Positions 8,592 through 17,052 of a DNA stretch of 64,000 nucleotides are shown one piece after another. The stretch spans positions 102,558 to 166,557 of the forward strand of contig NZ_JAETXJ010000008.1 in the NCBI RefSeq assembly GCF_022508225.1, read 5' to 3'. The position numbers and the translations under genes were made by a program. The notes beneath the pieces were generated by a model, which had not been told where the DNA came from, did no database searches, and worked only from the letters and a program-made list of their open reading frames with translations. This DNA comes from Desulfovibrio sp. UIB00. GTDB taxonomy: Bacteria; Desulfobacterota; Desulfovibrionia; Desulfovibrionales; Desulfovibrionaceae. Each line of letters begins with the position of its first letter. The first letter of the stretch is position 1.

Positions 8592-8702
8592 CTCGCACGT
8601 GCGGTATGCGCCGCATCTGACGGCGCAGGGTGGGCCAGCCCGCAAGCAGGGCGGCCCGCAGTAAAGAAACAATCATGCCAAGCTAACAGCGAGGTTGCGG
8701 AT

Positions 8703-10973
8703 ATGAATTCATCGCGTCGTGATTTTTTACGTTTTTTTGCCATGTCTGCCGCTATGGCGGCGGCCACGGGCGTGGGCCTGCCAACCCTCGCCCTTGCTGC
8801 GGACGATCAGAAACCCGACAAATGGGTCAAAGGCGTGTGCCGTTACTGCGGCACCGGCTGCGGGGTGATGGTGGGCGTTAAAAACGGCAAGGCCGTTGCC
8901 ATTCAGGGCGACCCCAACAACCACAACGCGGGCCTGCTGTGCCTGAAGGGTTCGCTGCTCATTCCTGTGCTCAATTCCAAGGAACGCGTCACCCAGCCCA
9001 TGGTGCGGCGCAAAAAGGGCGGCCCCCTTGAGCCTGTGAGCTGGGATGAAGCCCTTGACCTCATGGCGTCCAAATTCCGGCACAGCATTGATACGTACGG
9101 CGCAAATTCAGTTGCCTGGTACGGCTCCGGCCAATGCCTGACGGAAGAAAGCTACCTCGCCAGCAAAATATTCAAGGCTGGCTTCGGCACTAATAACGTG
9201 GACGGCAACCCCCGTCTGTGCATGGCCTCGGCTGTGGGCGGCTATACCACCACGTTCGGCAAGGACGAGCCCATGGGCACCTATGCCGACATCGATCAGG
9301 CCACCTGTTTTTTCATCATCGGTTCCAATACCTCAGAGGCGCACCCCGTGCTGTTCCGCCGCATTGCCCGCCGCAAGCAAGTGGAGCCGGGCATCAAGAT
9401 CATTGTGGCCGATCCGCGCCGCACCAATACTGCCCGCATAGCCGACATGCACGTGGCCTTTCGCCCCGGCACGGATCTGGCCTTCATGCACAGTATGGCC
9501 TGGGTCATCATCAATGAAGAACTGGACAATCCGCGCTTCTGGCAGCGCTACGTGAGCTTTGTGGATGTCGAGGGCAAACCCTCGGACTTTGAAGGCTACA
9601 AGGCCTTTTTGGAAAACTACCGGCCTGAAAAAGTTGCCGAAATCTGCCGCGTCCCCGTGGAGCAGATTTATACGGCGGCCAGGGCTTTTGCCGAATCATC
9701 CGCCACCATGAGCCTGTGGTGCATGGGCATCAACCAGCGCGTGCAGGGGGTTTTTGCCAATAACCTCATTCACAACCTGCATCTGCTCACCGGGCAGATA
9801 TGCCGCCCCGGCGCAACGCCTTTTTCCCTCACGGGCCAGCCCAACGCCTGCGGCGGCGTGCGCGATACCGGCGCGCTCTCGCATCTGCTGCCAGCGGGCC
9901 GTGCCATTCCCAATCCCAAGCACCGGGCGGAGATGGAAAAACTCTGGGGCCTGCCGGAAGGGCGCATTTCGCCCAATCCCGGCTATCACACCGTGGCACT
10001 TTTTGAGGCCTTGGGCCGGGGCGATGTGAAGTGCATGGTCATTTGCGAGACCAACCCCGCGCACACCCTGCCCAACCTGAACAAGGTGCACAAGGCCATG
10101 TCGCACCCGGAATCGTTTATCGTGTGCATTGAGGCCTTCCCCGATGCCGTTACCCTGCAATACGCCGACCTTGTGCTTGCGCCTTCATTCTGGTGCGAGC
10201 GCGACGGCGTGTACGGTTGCGGCGAGCGACGGTATTCGCTGACTGAAAAGGCCGTGGATTCGCCCGGTCAGTGCCGTCCCACGGTGAACACCTTGGTGGA
10301 ATTCGCCAAACGCGCTGGCGTTGACCCAAAGCTGGTGAACTTCAAAAACGCCGAGGACGTGTGGAACGAATGGCGCATGGTGGCCAAGGGCACCACCTAT
10401 GATTTCTACGGCATGACGCGCGAGCGCTTGCGTAAGGAATCGGGTATCATCTGGCCCTGCCCCTCGGAGGATCACCCCGGTACCAATCTGCGCTTTGTGC
10501 GCGGGCATGATCCGCTGGTGCCAGCCGATCATCCGGACAAGTTCTTCTTTTACGGCAAGCCGGACGGTAAACCCACCATCTTCATGCGGCCCGCCAAGGG
10601 CGCTGCGGAAGAGCCGGATGCCGAATACCCGCTGTACCTTACCTCCATGCGCGTTATCGACCACTGGCACACAGCGACCATGACAGGCAAGGTGCCGGAA
10701 CTGCTCAAGGCCAACCCGGCGGCCTTTGTGGAAATCAACGAGCAGGACGCCGCCTCCCTCGGCGTGAAGCACGGGGACAACGTGATTCTGGAAACCCGGC
10801 GCGACAAAATGGAACTGCCCGCGCGCGTGAGTGATGTGTGCAGGCCAGGGCTTGTGGCCGTGCCGTTTTTTGATCCCAAAAAGCTGGTCAACAAGCTGTT
10901 TCTGGACGCCACCGACCCCGGTTCGCGCGAGCCGGAATACAAGATCTGCGCCGCGCGGGTTCGCAAGGTTTAA
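8703..10973 (+). CDS. napA: periplasmic nitrate reductase catalytic subunit NapA
   Basis: The 756-residue precursor begins with a Tat signal (SSRRDFLRFFAMSAAMAA) ending near LALAA. A [4Fe-4S] site CRYCGTGC...LCLKG follows, and the molybdenum-ligand cysteine lies in GNPRLCMAS. The C-terminal molydopterin-dinucleotide-binding domain begins around PLYLTSMRVIDHWHTATMTG. NapA reduces nitrate to nitrite with a bis-MGD cofactor. The length matches the monomeric Desulfovibrio enzyme rather than the ~830-residue NapAB type, and no napB is present here. Molybdenum incorporation and Tat export are expected from the motifs. Confidence 0.97.
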   Translation: MNSSRRDFLRFFAMSAAMAAATGVGLPTLALAADDQKPDKWVKGVCRYCGTGCGVMVGVKNGKAVAIQGDPNNHNAGLLCLKGSLLIPVLNSKERVTQPMVRRKKGGPLEPVSWDEALDLMASKFRHSIDTYGANSVAWYGSGQCLTEESYLASKIFKAGFGTNNVDGNPRLCMASAVGGYTTTFGKDEPMGTYADIDQATCFFIIGSNTSEAHPVLFRRIARRKQVEPGIKIIVADPRRTNTARIADMHVAFRPGTDLAFMHSMAWVIINEELDNPRFWQRYVSFVDVEGKPSDFEGYKAFLENYRPEKVAEICRVPVEQIYTAARAFAESSATMSLWCMGINQRVQGVFANNLIHNLHLLTGQICRPGATPFSLTGQPNACGGVRDTGALSHLLPAGRAIPNPKHRAEMEKLWGLPEGRISPNPGYHTVALFEALGRGDVKCMVICETNPAHTLPNLNKVHKAMSHPESFIVCIEAFPDAVTLQYADLVLAPSFWCERDGVYGCGERRYSLTEKAVDSPGQCRPTVNTLVEFAKRAGVDPKLVNFKNAEDVWNEWRMVAKGTTYDFYGMTRERLRKESGIIWPCPSEDHPGTNLRFVRGHDPLVPADHPDKFFFYGKPDGKPTIFMRPAKGAAEEPDAEYPLYLTSMRVIDHWHTATMTGKVPELLKANPAAFVEINEQDAASLGVKHGDNVILETRRDKMELPARVSDVCRPGLVAVPFFDPKKLVNKLFLDATDPGSREPEYKICAARVRKV

Positions 10974-11051
10974 CGCCCATCGGTAAGCCCCATATGAGTG
11001 AAGGCCCCGTCCGTGTGTTTGGCATGCGGGCGGGGCAACGCGGGAGGAAAT

Positions 11052-11393
11052 ATGGCTATTGCGGGAATAATCCTGAGTGCTTCAGCAGCAGCCTGCGCAA
11101 GGCTTGAGAAGGCTTTGCAGGGCAGAGAAGGCATTCTGGATGTGCAGCGCACGCCGGATGGCGCGGACATTGGCGGGCTGGTGGTCGTGGTGGAGCAGCC
11201 TTCGGACAAAATCCAGAAGGAACTCATGGCGTTGCGGGAACTGCCGGAGGTGGACGATCTGCATCTGGCCTTTGCCGATTATGAAGATGATCTGGACGTG
11301 CAAGGGCACATGGGCTGCCCTGCGCATGAGCCGCGCCGCCATGCGGGCGCGGACGCTGACAATGGCGGGGAACAGGCAGGGGAGACGAAATGA
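11052..11393 (+). CDS. napD: NapD-like Tat chaperone for NapA
   Basis: The 113-residue protein begins MAIAGIILSASAAACARLE and keeps the ferredoxin-like NapD fold pattern, with VQRTPDGADIGGLVVVVEQ in the middle. NapD binds the NapA Tat signal and holds it until the cofactor is inserted. The ATG at 11052 follows GGGAGGA; an upstream GTG (10998) has no comparable site. The last ~35 residues are an acidic, His-containing extension beyond the usual ~90-residue family. It overlaps napG by ATGA. Confidence 0.85.
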   Translation: MAIAGIILSASAAACARLEKALQGREGILDVQRTPDGADIGGLVVVVEQPSDKIQKELMALRELPEVDDLHLAFADYEDDLDVQGHMGCPAHEPRRHAGADADNGGEQAGETK

Positions 11394-11914
11394 GCCTTTT
11401 TGTGCCGCCTCTGCGCCCGCCGGGTGCTGTGGATGAAGAAACCTTTTTGCGCAAGTGCGTTCGTTGCGGCAAGTGTGTGACTGCCTGCCCGCACGAGAGC
11501 ATTGAGCTGGCTGGCGGTCTGGGGCGCGCGCGGCATACGCCGCAGGTGCGCCCCCGCAGAAAACCCTGCTACCTTTGCATGAAGTGCCCGCCTGTATGCC
11601 CCACCGGGGCGCTGGACACGGGCGTAAAGGAAATTGCGCGGGCGGGAATGGGGCAGGCCTATATTCTTAAAGACCTCTGCCACAATTACAAAACCGGCAC
11701 CATGTGCATGACCTGCTATGACCGCTGCCCCTTGCGCGGAACAGCCGTGGTGCTGAGCGGCGGGCTGGTGCCTGCCATGACCACGGCTTGCGTTGGGTGC
11801 GGCATCTGCGACTATGTCTGCCCGGTGCAGGCTGTGGAGATTGTTCCCACTTCATCCCGTTTTGTGCCGCCAATGGCGGCTCCCACGGAAAAAGCGCCCG
11901 GAGGCAAGGCATGA
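11390..11914 (+). CDS. napG: NapG-like ferredoxin with four [4Fe-4S] clusters
   Basis: The 174-residue protein carries four cysteine sets: CVRCGKCVTACP, CYLCMKCPPVCP, CMTCYDRCP and CVGCGICDYVCP. NapG with NapH makes a second quinol-oxidising electron route to NapA. Classical NapG proteins have a Tat signal, but this one begins MSLFVPPLRPPGAVDEETF with no twin-arginine or hydrophobic segment, so its location is unclear. It overlaps napD and napH by four bases each. Confidence 0.87.
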   Translation: MSLFVPPLRPPGAVDEETFLRKCVRCGKCVTACPHESIELAGGLGRARHTPQVRPRRKPCYLCMKCPPVCPTGALDTGVKEIARAGMGQAYILKDLCHNYKTGTMCMTCYDRCPLRGTAVVLSGGLVPAMTTACVGCGICDYVCPVQAVEIVPTSSRFVPPMAAPTEKAPGGKA

Positions 11915-12744
11915 AGATTCTCGCTTGGGCGCGACGCGGCGCGCAGGTGCTGGTGGTGGCGGGACTGTGCGTGCTGCCGTGGCTCAATGCAGCAGAATTG
12001 CGCCAGATCAGCGGCAGTTTTTTTGCGCTGGATTTTTTCGGCATTCCCTTTGCTGACCCGGTTGGCGCGGCCCAGGTTGCGGCCACAGGCTTTTTACCTG
12101 GTGAGCGTCTGCTGATCGGGGCCTTGATCTCGCTGGCGCTGGCATTAGTGCTGGGCAGAGTTTTTTGCTCGTGGGTATGCCCCTACGGATTTTTTTCCGA
12201 GTTGGCGCACTGGGCGCGTGGGCGTCAAGGCAGCGCGCACGTGAAGGAAGGGCGCGCGTTTGCGGGCAAGGCTCTGCTGCTGGGGGCAGGGCTTGCGGCG
12301 GTTCTGGTGGCGGGCTTTCCCGCAATGGCTATTGTTTCGTTGCCGGGCGAGCTGTCGCTCCTGCCCATGCTTGTATGGCAAGGCGGCGACTTCTGGTTGC
12401 TGCTTGGGACGGTGGCTGTGCCGCTGGCGGCGCTGGCGCTGGAGCTTGTGGCTGGCAAAAGACTGTGGTGCCGCTTTGTGTGCCCGCAGTCGGTACTGCT
12501 TGGCGCTGCGGCCAAATGCCTGCCCGTCAAAGCTCCGGGCCTGCGCATCGGCTGGCAGGCGGCAAACTGTACCTGCAAGGGCAAGGCTCCCTGCAAGCAG
12601 GCTTGCTCGCTTGAGCTGAATCCGCGCCGCAAGGGCGGGCCAGAGCGAAGGGACTGCACCCACTGCGGCGACTGCGTCAATACCTGCGCGAGCTACGGTA
12701 AGGCTCTGGAGTGGCGGGGATGGAATGTTATATTGAAAAAATAA
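11911..12744 (+). CDS. napH: NapH-like membrane quinol oxidase subunit
   Basis: The 277-residue protein has about four membrane helices, the two CxxxCP motifs typical of NapH/NosR/CcoG (CSWVCPYG and CRFVCPQS) and a C-terminal ferredoxin part (CTCKGKAPCKQAC and CTHCGDCVNTC). NapH passes electrons from quinol to NapG. The start at 11911 is set by the ATGA overlap with napG. A long upstream extension of the frame overlaps napG and is not used. It is the last nap gene; base composition drops sharply just after it. Confidence 0.92.
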   Translation: MKILAWARRGAQVLVVAGLCVLPWLNAAELRQISGSFFALDFFGIPFADPVGAAQVAATGFLPGERLLIGALISLALALVLGRVFCSWVCPYGFFSELAHWARGRQGSAHVKEGRAFAGKALLLGAGLAAVLVAGFPAMAIVSLPGELSLLPMLVWQGGDFWLLLGTVAVPLAALALELVAGKRLWCRFVCPQSVLLGAAAKCLPVKAPGLRIGWQAANCTCKGKAPCKQACSLELNPRRKGGPERRDCTHCGDCVNTCASYGKALEWRGWNVILKK

Positions 12745-12917
12745 GTGAAGTTCGAGGTTTATTAAATCAGTGATGGCATTGTATTGGCTGAAAAATATTG
12801 TGCAGATAGATTAAAATATTATAACTTTATTCGATAATACTAGTAGAATAGATTTTATTCAGAAGTAGGCGTCACCAGAAATGATATTCTGAGGAGGATC
12901 GAATTAGTGAAAACTTT

Positions 12918-13823
12918 TTACCAGACATAGTCAATTTCACCAATTCCAGCATTTTGAGGAAGTATGTTGTGTAATGTTCTATATCCAATATCATAAAAAG
13001 GGGATGGGAACATGTAGGACTCTTGAGAAAGGGATCCAGTGCCAAGCCAATCTAATGCATCTTGCGTCTTTATTCGCAAAATACACTCTATGCTGTCACT
13101 GAAATCATAATTGGCAGTGGTTATATCGCCATACCTTCGCACAACAATCCCATGCTGTGCGTGGGGTCTTAAAAAATTGCTGCCTACAGCGAGTCTCAAG
13201 TCAATTATTTGAAAGCTTTCATTTGTTAAAAATATCCCATTGTCCATATCTTTCTGAAGTTCATCAATCTTAACATCATGAAGTTTTTTATATTCTTTGG
13301 GGTCTGATGCTTTTCCAAATTTCATTATATAGACATAAGAAAATTCAGATTTGCTTTTTACATATTTAGAAAAATTAACTCCTTTAGCAGTTAATCTTTT
13401 GTGAGAAGCAAACCAGAGAGCAACCCATATATTATCTACAAAATCAAGATATCTTGTTGGTACTCCATAGTGTTGCAATAGACCTTCTATTGCGGGTGGA
13501 TATACACCTTTTAGCTCGTTTTTGAGGGATCCATTTATTAACGTGCTTAATCTTTTAATCTTTTCTCTGAGTGCCAAATTAATTTTGATGTCTGTCCTGT
13601 CTGTGTCTTTTGCAATATCACGAAATAAATATGGAATTAGAGAAGGGTAAAAAGAACACTGGCCCCTGTAAAAGACAATATGTTCACAAGAAAGAACACT
13701 TTTTGCGTAGCCAACAGCTTGGATGAGGGCTTGGGGGGTATTAATTTGAACTATGTTAAGTGTTCTGCAAAAGGAGCTTTCTCCATCATTTGATATCCAC
13801 TTGTCCCAGTTAAGTTTCGACAA
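12918..13823 (-). CDS. FRG domain-containing protein, AT-rich, TTG start
   Basis: The 301-residue protein carries the FRG domain: IVFYRGQ near residue 50, LLQHYGVPTRYLDFVDNIWVALWFA in the middle and RPHAQHGIVVRR further on. The biochemical role of FRG is not established; such genes are frequent in variable and defence-type regions. The TTG start at 13823 has AAGGAG seven bases before it; the frame continues upstream only through the tRNA gene and is rejected there. GC content is far below the neighbours, which suggests horizontal transfer beside the tRNA. No partner gene or integrase is seen. Confidence 0.75.
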   Translation of the reverse strand: MSKLNWDKWISNDGESSFCRTLNIVQINTPQALIQAVGYAKSVLSCEHIVFYRGQCSFYPSLIPYLFRDIAKDTDRTDIKINLALREKIKRLSTLINGSLKNELKGVYPPAIEGLLQHYGVPTRYLDFVDNIWVALWFASHKRLTAKGVNFSKYVKSKSEFSYVYIMKFGKASDPKEYKKLHDVKIDELQKDMDNGIFLTNESFQIIDLRLAVGSNFLRPHAQHGIVVRRYGDITTANYDFSDSIECILRIKTQDALDWLGTGSLSQESYMFPSPFYDIGYRTLHNILPQNAGIGEIDYVW

Positions 13824-13895
13824 GAAAATACTCCTTGGTCTGTTTGCGAACTGATCTGCAGAATAATTTTTTACTAAAAAAGACAGATAGTAATG

Positions 13896-13980
13896 TGGTG
13901 CCCAGGGCGGGACTTGAACCCGCACACCATTACGGCCAGGGATTTTAAGTCCCCTGTGTCTACCATTCCACCACCCAGGC
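13896..13980 (-). tRNA. tRNA-Leu (UAA)
   Basis: On the minus strand the sequence begins GCCTGGGTGGTGGAATGGTA and ends GGGTTCAAGTCCCGCCCTGG-GCACCA. It has a 7-bp acceptor stem with two G-U pairs, an anticodon loop CTTAAAA giving anticodon TAA, a long class II variable arm, the TTCAAGT T-loop and an encoded CCA. The FRG gene lies directly 3' of it. Confidence 0.93.
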
Positions 13981-13988
13981 ACATTTCT

Positions 13989-14435
13989 TTATTCTTTTCG
14001 TGACAAATCTTTCAGGTCATCCTCTGCGAGATCCTGCGGGCCGGAGCCTGCGATGCGCCATGTTTTGAGGCCGCTTGGCGGGTCTTCGGGGACAGGGCGT
14101 TCCTCTTCCTGCCATTCGCCGGGGCGCAGCCAGAAAACGTGCATGGATTCAAAATTCTTGTCCAGGCACAGCAATCTGCCGCGCACGCCCTGCGGCAGCA
14201 GGGCCGCAATTTCGAGCGCAATCTTGCGGTACACATACAGTCTGTGCGCTTCAAACACGCACTGGAACATGAGCGCGTCGCCCAGAGGCGTAAAGTCCAG
14301 ATGGGCCGCCCCGGCCCGCTGGAGCAACTGCTCCACCTCGCGGGTCAGTTCTTCTTCCACTTCAAGCAGGGCCTCGTATGTGAGGCTGTCGTCATAGCTG
14401 AAGTGGGCAAAAAGTTCGCTGCGGTTTTTGTCCAT
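13989..14435 (-). CDS. hypothetical protein, unrecognised
   Basis: The 148-residue protein begins MDKNRSELFAHFSYDDSLTYEALLEVEEEL, has an acidic Glu-rich helix near residues 15-40, and ends in a charged PEDPPSGLKTWRIAG tail. No membrane segment, signal or known motif is seen. A longer frame to 14543 would leave almost no room for the divergent pgpA signals, so the ATG at 14435 is preferred although its ribosome-binding site is weak. It lies just upstream of tRNA-Leu on the same strand. Confidence 0.6.
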   Translation of the reverse strand: MDKNRSELFAHFSYDDSLTYEALLEVEEELTREVEQLLQRAGAAHLDFTPLGDALMFQCVFEAHRLYVYRKIALEIAALLPQGVRGRLLCLDKNFESMHVFWLRPGEWQEEERPVPEDPPSGLKTWRIAGSGPQDLAEDDLKDLSRKE

Positions 14436-14557
14436 GAGCTTGCATATACGGCAAAGAAGCCCTTTAGGCAATAATTGCGCGTGGATGTCTTCAGTGCTGG
14501 TCTTGCGGGCGCTTTGGGCGTAAGATGCACAAAAAACACGCACATAGCGGAGGCCGC

Positions 14558-15028
14558 ATGAGTTTTTTTGACAAGCTGATTCTGTCGTTTTGTCGTCTGG
14601 GCGTTGCCGGGCTTGACCCCAAGGCTCCCGGCACGTGGGGCACGGCCATCGCCTGCCTGCTCGCGCCGTATATTTTTCTGCCTCTGTCCCTGCCGTGGCG
14701 GGCTGTGCTGCTGGTCGTGATTTTTGTGGTCGGCGGTCTGGCCTCCACCCGTGCCGAGCACTTGCTTGAGCGCAAAGACCCCGGCGAAGTTGTCATCGAC
14801 GAGTTGGTAGGGGTGTGGCTTGTGCTGCTGCCTTTTGAAAGTCCCAGTTTCTGGCTGGTGCTGGCGGCTTTTGCCTTTTTCCGGCTGTTCGACATCTGCA
14901 AGCCATGGCCCGTGCGGGCTTCTGAAAACTGGCTGCCCGCCGGGTTTGGCATCATGATCGATGATGTTGTGGCTGGCGTGTGGGCCTTGCTGTGCGTGGC
15001 TCTGCTGCGTGTGATGGGCCTTGTATAG
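14558..15028 (+). CDS. pgpA: phosphatidylglycerophosphatase A
   Basis: The 156-residue membrane protein has the PgpA pattern: LDPKAPGTWGT near the start, the acidic VIDELVGVW and FRLFDICKPWP motifs, and GIMIDDVVAGVWA near the end. There are about four membrane helices. PgpA dephosphorylates phosphatidylglycerophosphate to phosphatidylglycerol in the inner membrane. The ATG at 14558 follows GGAGG; an ATG further upstream has no such site. Confidence 0.93.
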   Translation: MSFFDKLILSFCRLGVAGLDPKAPGTWGTAIACLLAPYIFLPLSLPWRAVLLVVIFVVGGLASTRAEHLLERKDPGEVVIDELVGVWLVLLPFESPSFWLVLAAFAFFRLFDICKPWPVRASENWLPAGFGIMIDDVVAGVWALLCVALLRVMGLV

Positions 15029-15130
15029 GCCGCGAGAGCAGGGCCACAGAATAGGCGGAAAGCTGCAAGGGGGCGCGGCCAATGGCGCAAAAGGCCACTC
15101 TGGTGGCGGAAAAAGCCGCCGCGCCCGCAG

Positions 15131-15349
15131 CTACTTCATGCGGTAGGTGATGCGCCCACGGGTAAGGTCGTAAGGGGAAAGCTCGACCTTGACGCGGTCG
15201 CCGGGCAGAATGCGGATGTAAAACTTGCGCATCTTGCCGGAAATGTGGGCCAGAACTTCGTGGCCGTTCTCCAGTTCCACACGGAACATGGCGTTGGGCA
15301 GAGCTTCCTGCACCACGCCGTCTACTTCGATTGATCCTTCCTTGGCCAT
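15131..15349 (-). CDS. infA: translation initiation factor IF-1
   Basis: The 72-residue protein is a clear IF-1 OB-fold: [60 protein letters not shown] and RGRITYR. IF-1 binds the ribosomal A site during initiation in the cytoplasm. It lies downstream of lgt on the same strand with a 136-bp gap. Confidence 0.98.
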   Translation of the reverse strand: MAKEGSIEVDGVVQEALPNAMFRVELENGHEVLAHISGKMRKFYIRILPGDRVKVELSPYDLTRGRITYRMK

Positions 15350-15485
15350 GAGTACTCCAAAATATGATGTGGATAAACGCCGGTCAGCTTCACAAAAAAG
15401 CGGGGCGCTGTCAACACGCCGGTGTCCCTGCTCGGGGGATATTCGGCGCGCAAACAGCGCCCGCTGTCACTGCACGGGTAGAAAG

Positions 15486-16331
15486 TTATTTCTTGCGTCC
15501 CTTGGATGATTTGCCGCCGGGGCGGGGCTTGTTCTCCACAGGGGGCACATGGGGTGCAAGCACCGGGGCCTTGCGGCACAGCAGCCACAGGCCAGCCAGT
15601 ATGAGCGGTACGCAGAGTAGTTGGCCCATGGTCAGCCAGCCAAAGGCCAGATAGCCAAGCTGCACGTCAGGCATGCGCACAAATTCCACGGCAAAGCGGA
15701 ACACGCCGTAGCCCAGTGCGAACAGGCCGGAGACCGCGCCCGTCTTTCGCGGTCTGGACGAAAAAATCCAAACCATGAAAAAGAGCACCAGCCCTTCAAG
15801 CGCAGCCTCGTAAAGCTGCGATGGATGGCGCGGATTAGGCCCGGCACCGGGAAACACAATGGCCCACGGCACGTCGCTGACCTTGCCCCACAACTCGCCG
15901 TTGATAAAGTTGCCGAGCCGCCCGAAAAAGAGTCCTTGCGGCACCAGTGGGGCGATGAAGTCTGATACTTCCAGAAACGACCTGCCCCGCGAGCGGGCAA
16001 AATACCAGAATGCGCCGAGTACACCCAGCAGCCCGCCATGAAAGGACATGCCGCCGTTCCAGATGCGCAGAATCTCCATGGGATCGCTGATGTAGACAGG
16101 CAGATCATAAAACAGCACGTAACCGATTCTGCCGCCCAGGATGATGCCGATCATCACGCAGGTCAGCAGGTCGTCCACATCGGGGGCAGTCCAGCCGGAG
16201 CCGGGCCGCGAGGCGCGCCAGCGGCCCAGTGCCCAACCAAGGCCAAAGCCCGCCAGATACATAAGCCCGTACCAGCGCAATTGCAGGCTGCCGATGGAAA
16301 GGGCTACGGGGTCGATTTGAGCGAGGTTCAT
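15486..16331 (-). CDS. lgt: prolipoprotein diacylglyceryl transferase
   Basis: The 281-residue polytopic membrane protein shows Lgt motifs: [11 protein letters not shown], the [15 protein letters not shown] signature, HPSQLYEA and [12 protein letters not shown]. Lgt adds diacylglyceryl from phosphatidylglycerol to the lipobox cysteine of prolipoproteins. A Lys/Arg/Gly-rich tail ([13 protein letters not shown]) ends the protein. The start overlaps the moaC stop by four bases, so the two genes are translationally coupled. Confidence 0.96.
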   Translation of the reverse strand: MNLAQIDPVALSIGSLQLRWYGLMYLAGFGLGWALGRWRASRPGSGWTAPDVDDLLTCVMIGIILGGRIGYVLFYDLPVYISDPMEILRIWNGGMSFHGGLLGVLGAFWYFARSRGRSFLEVSDFIAPLVPQGLFFGRLGNFINGELWGKVSDVPWAIVFPGAGPNPRHPSQLYEAALEGLVLFFMVWIFSSRPRKTGAVSGLFALGYGVFRFAVEFVRMPDVQLGYLAFGWLTMGQLLCVPLILAGLWLLCRKAPVLAPHVPPVENKPRPGGKSSKGRKK

Positions 16332-16819
16332 GCGTCAATATCCGAGGCGTTGAATTCGCCGCTTTTGCCGCCGCGTTTGTGCAGCAGGCGTACACGGCTG
16401 ATGACGATATCCCGCTGAACGGCCTTGCACATGTCGTAAATGGTGGCCGCTGCGGTCTGGGCCGCAACAATGGCTTCCATCTCCACGCCGGTAGGGCCGA
16501 CCGTGCGGGTTTCCGCTTCAATACGCACCGTGGGCGGCATTTCTGTTACCGTAAAGCGCACGTCCACATAGGTGAGGTTGAGGGGGTGGCACATGGGGAT
16601 AAGTTCGCCGGTGCGTTTGGCAGCCATAATGCCGCCAATCTTGGCGCAGGTGAGCACATCGCCCTTGGGCAAGGCGTTTTTGATCAGCAGTTCCATGGTG
16701 GCCGGGGCCAGTTCTACAACTGCTTCAGCTATGGCTACTCGTTCTGTAGGCGTTTTTGCGCCTACATCCACCATGGTTACGTTGCCCTGGCTGTCGAGAT
16801 GCGTAAAGTTGTCGTTCAT
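16328..16819 (-). CDS. moaC: cyclic pyranopterin monophosphate synthase MoaC
   Basis: The 163-residue protein shows MoaC motifs: [47 protein letters not shown] and the [26 protein letters not shown] active-site segment. MoaC makes cyclic pyranopterin monophosphate, the first stable molybdenum-cofactor precursor, and so supports enzymes such as NapA. The ATG at 16819 follows GAGGT; an upstream extension is not needed. It is the first gene of a moaC-lgt pair. Confidence 0.96.
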   Translation of the reverse strand: MNDNFTHLDSQGNVTMVDVGAKTPTERVAIAEAVVELAPATMELLIKNALPKGDVLTCAKIGGIMAAKRTGELIPMCHPLNLTYVDVRFTVTEMPPTVRIEAETRTVGPTGVEMEAIVAAQTAAATIYDMCKAVQRDIVISRVRLLHKRGGKSGEFNASDIDA

Positions 16820-17052
16820 TGATACCTCAAAAAATTCCCGCAGCGCGGGCTGCCGGGATGTTGTTTCAAATATGCGTTCCGCATGTCCTGCTGGTAACAC
16901 GCAGCAAGCGGGAGCAAATTATGATGCTACCCCAAAAAGCGACGGGAGTCATTGCGCCTGTAATCGCGCTCCTCGCCGCAGTTTCCCGAAAGGAGAAAGT
17001 GCTGGTTGAACATTGAGCTGTGGGGCATTGAGCTGGGCCGGACAGGGCAGGC

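Noticed and set aside
12745..12917. att-site direct repeat of the tRNA-Leu 3' end
   Set aside because: No copy of the tRNA 3' end was found on the far side of the FRG gene.
13824..13982. N-terminal extension of the FRG frame upstream of 13823
   Set aside because: It runs through the tRNA-Leu gene and has no start with a ribosome-binding site before the TTG at 13823.
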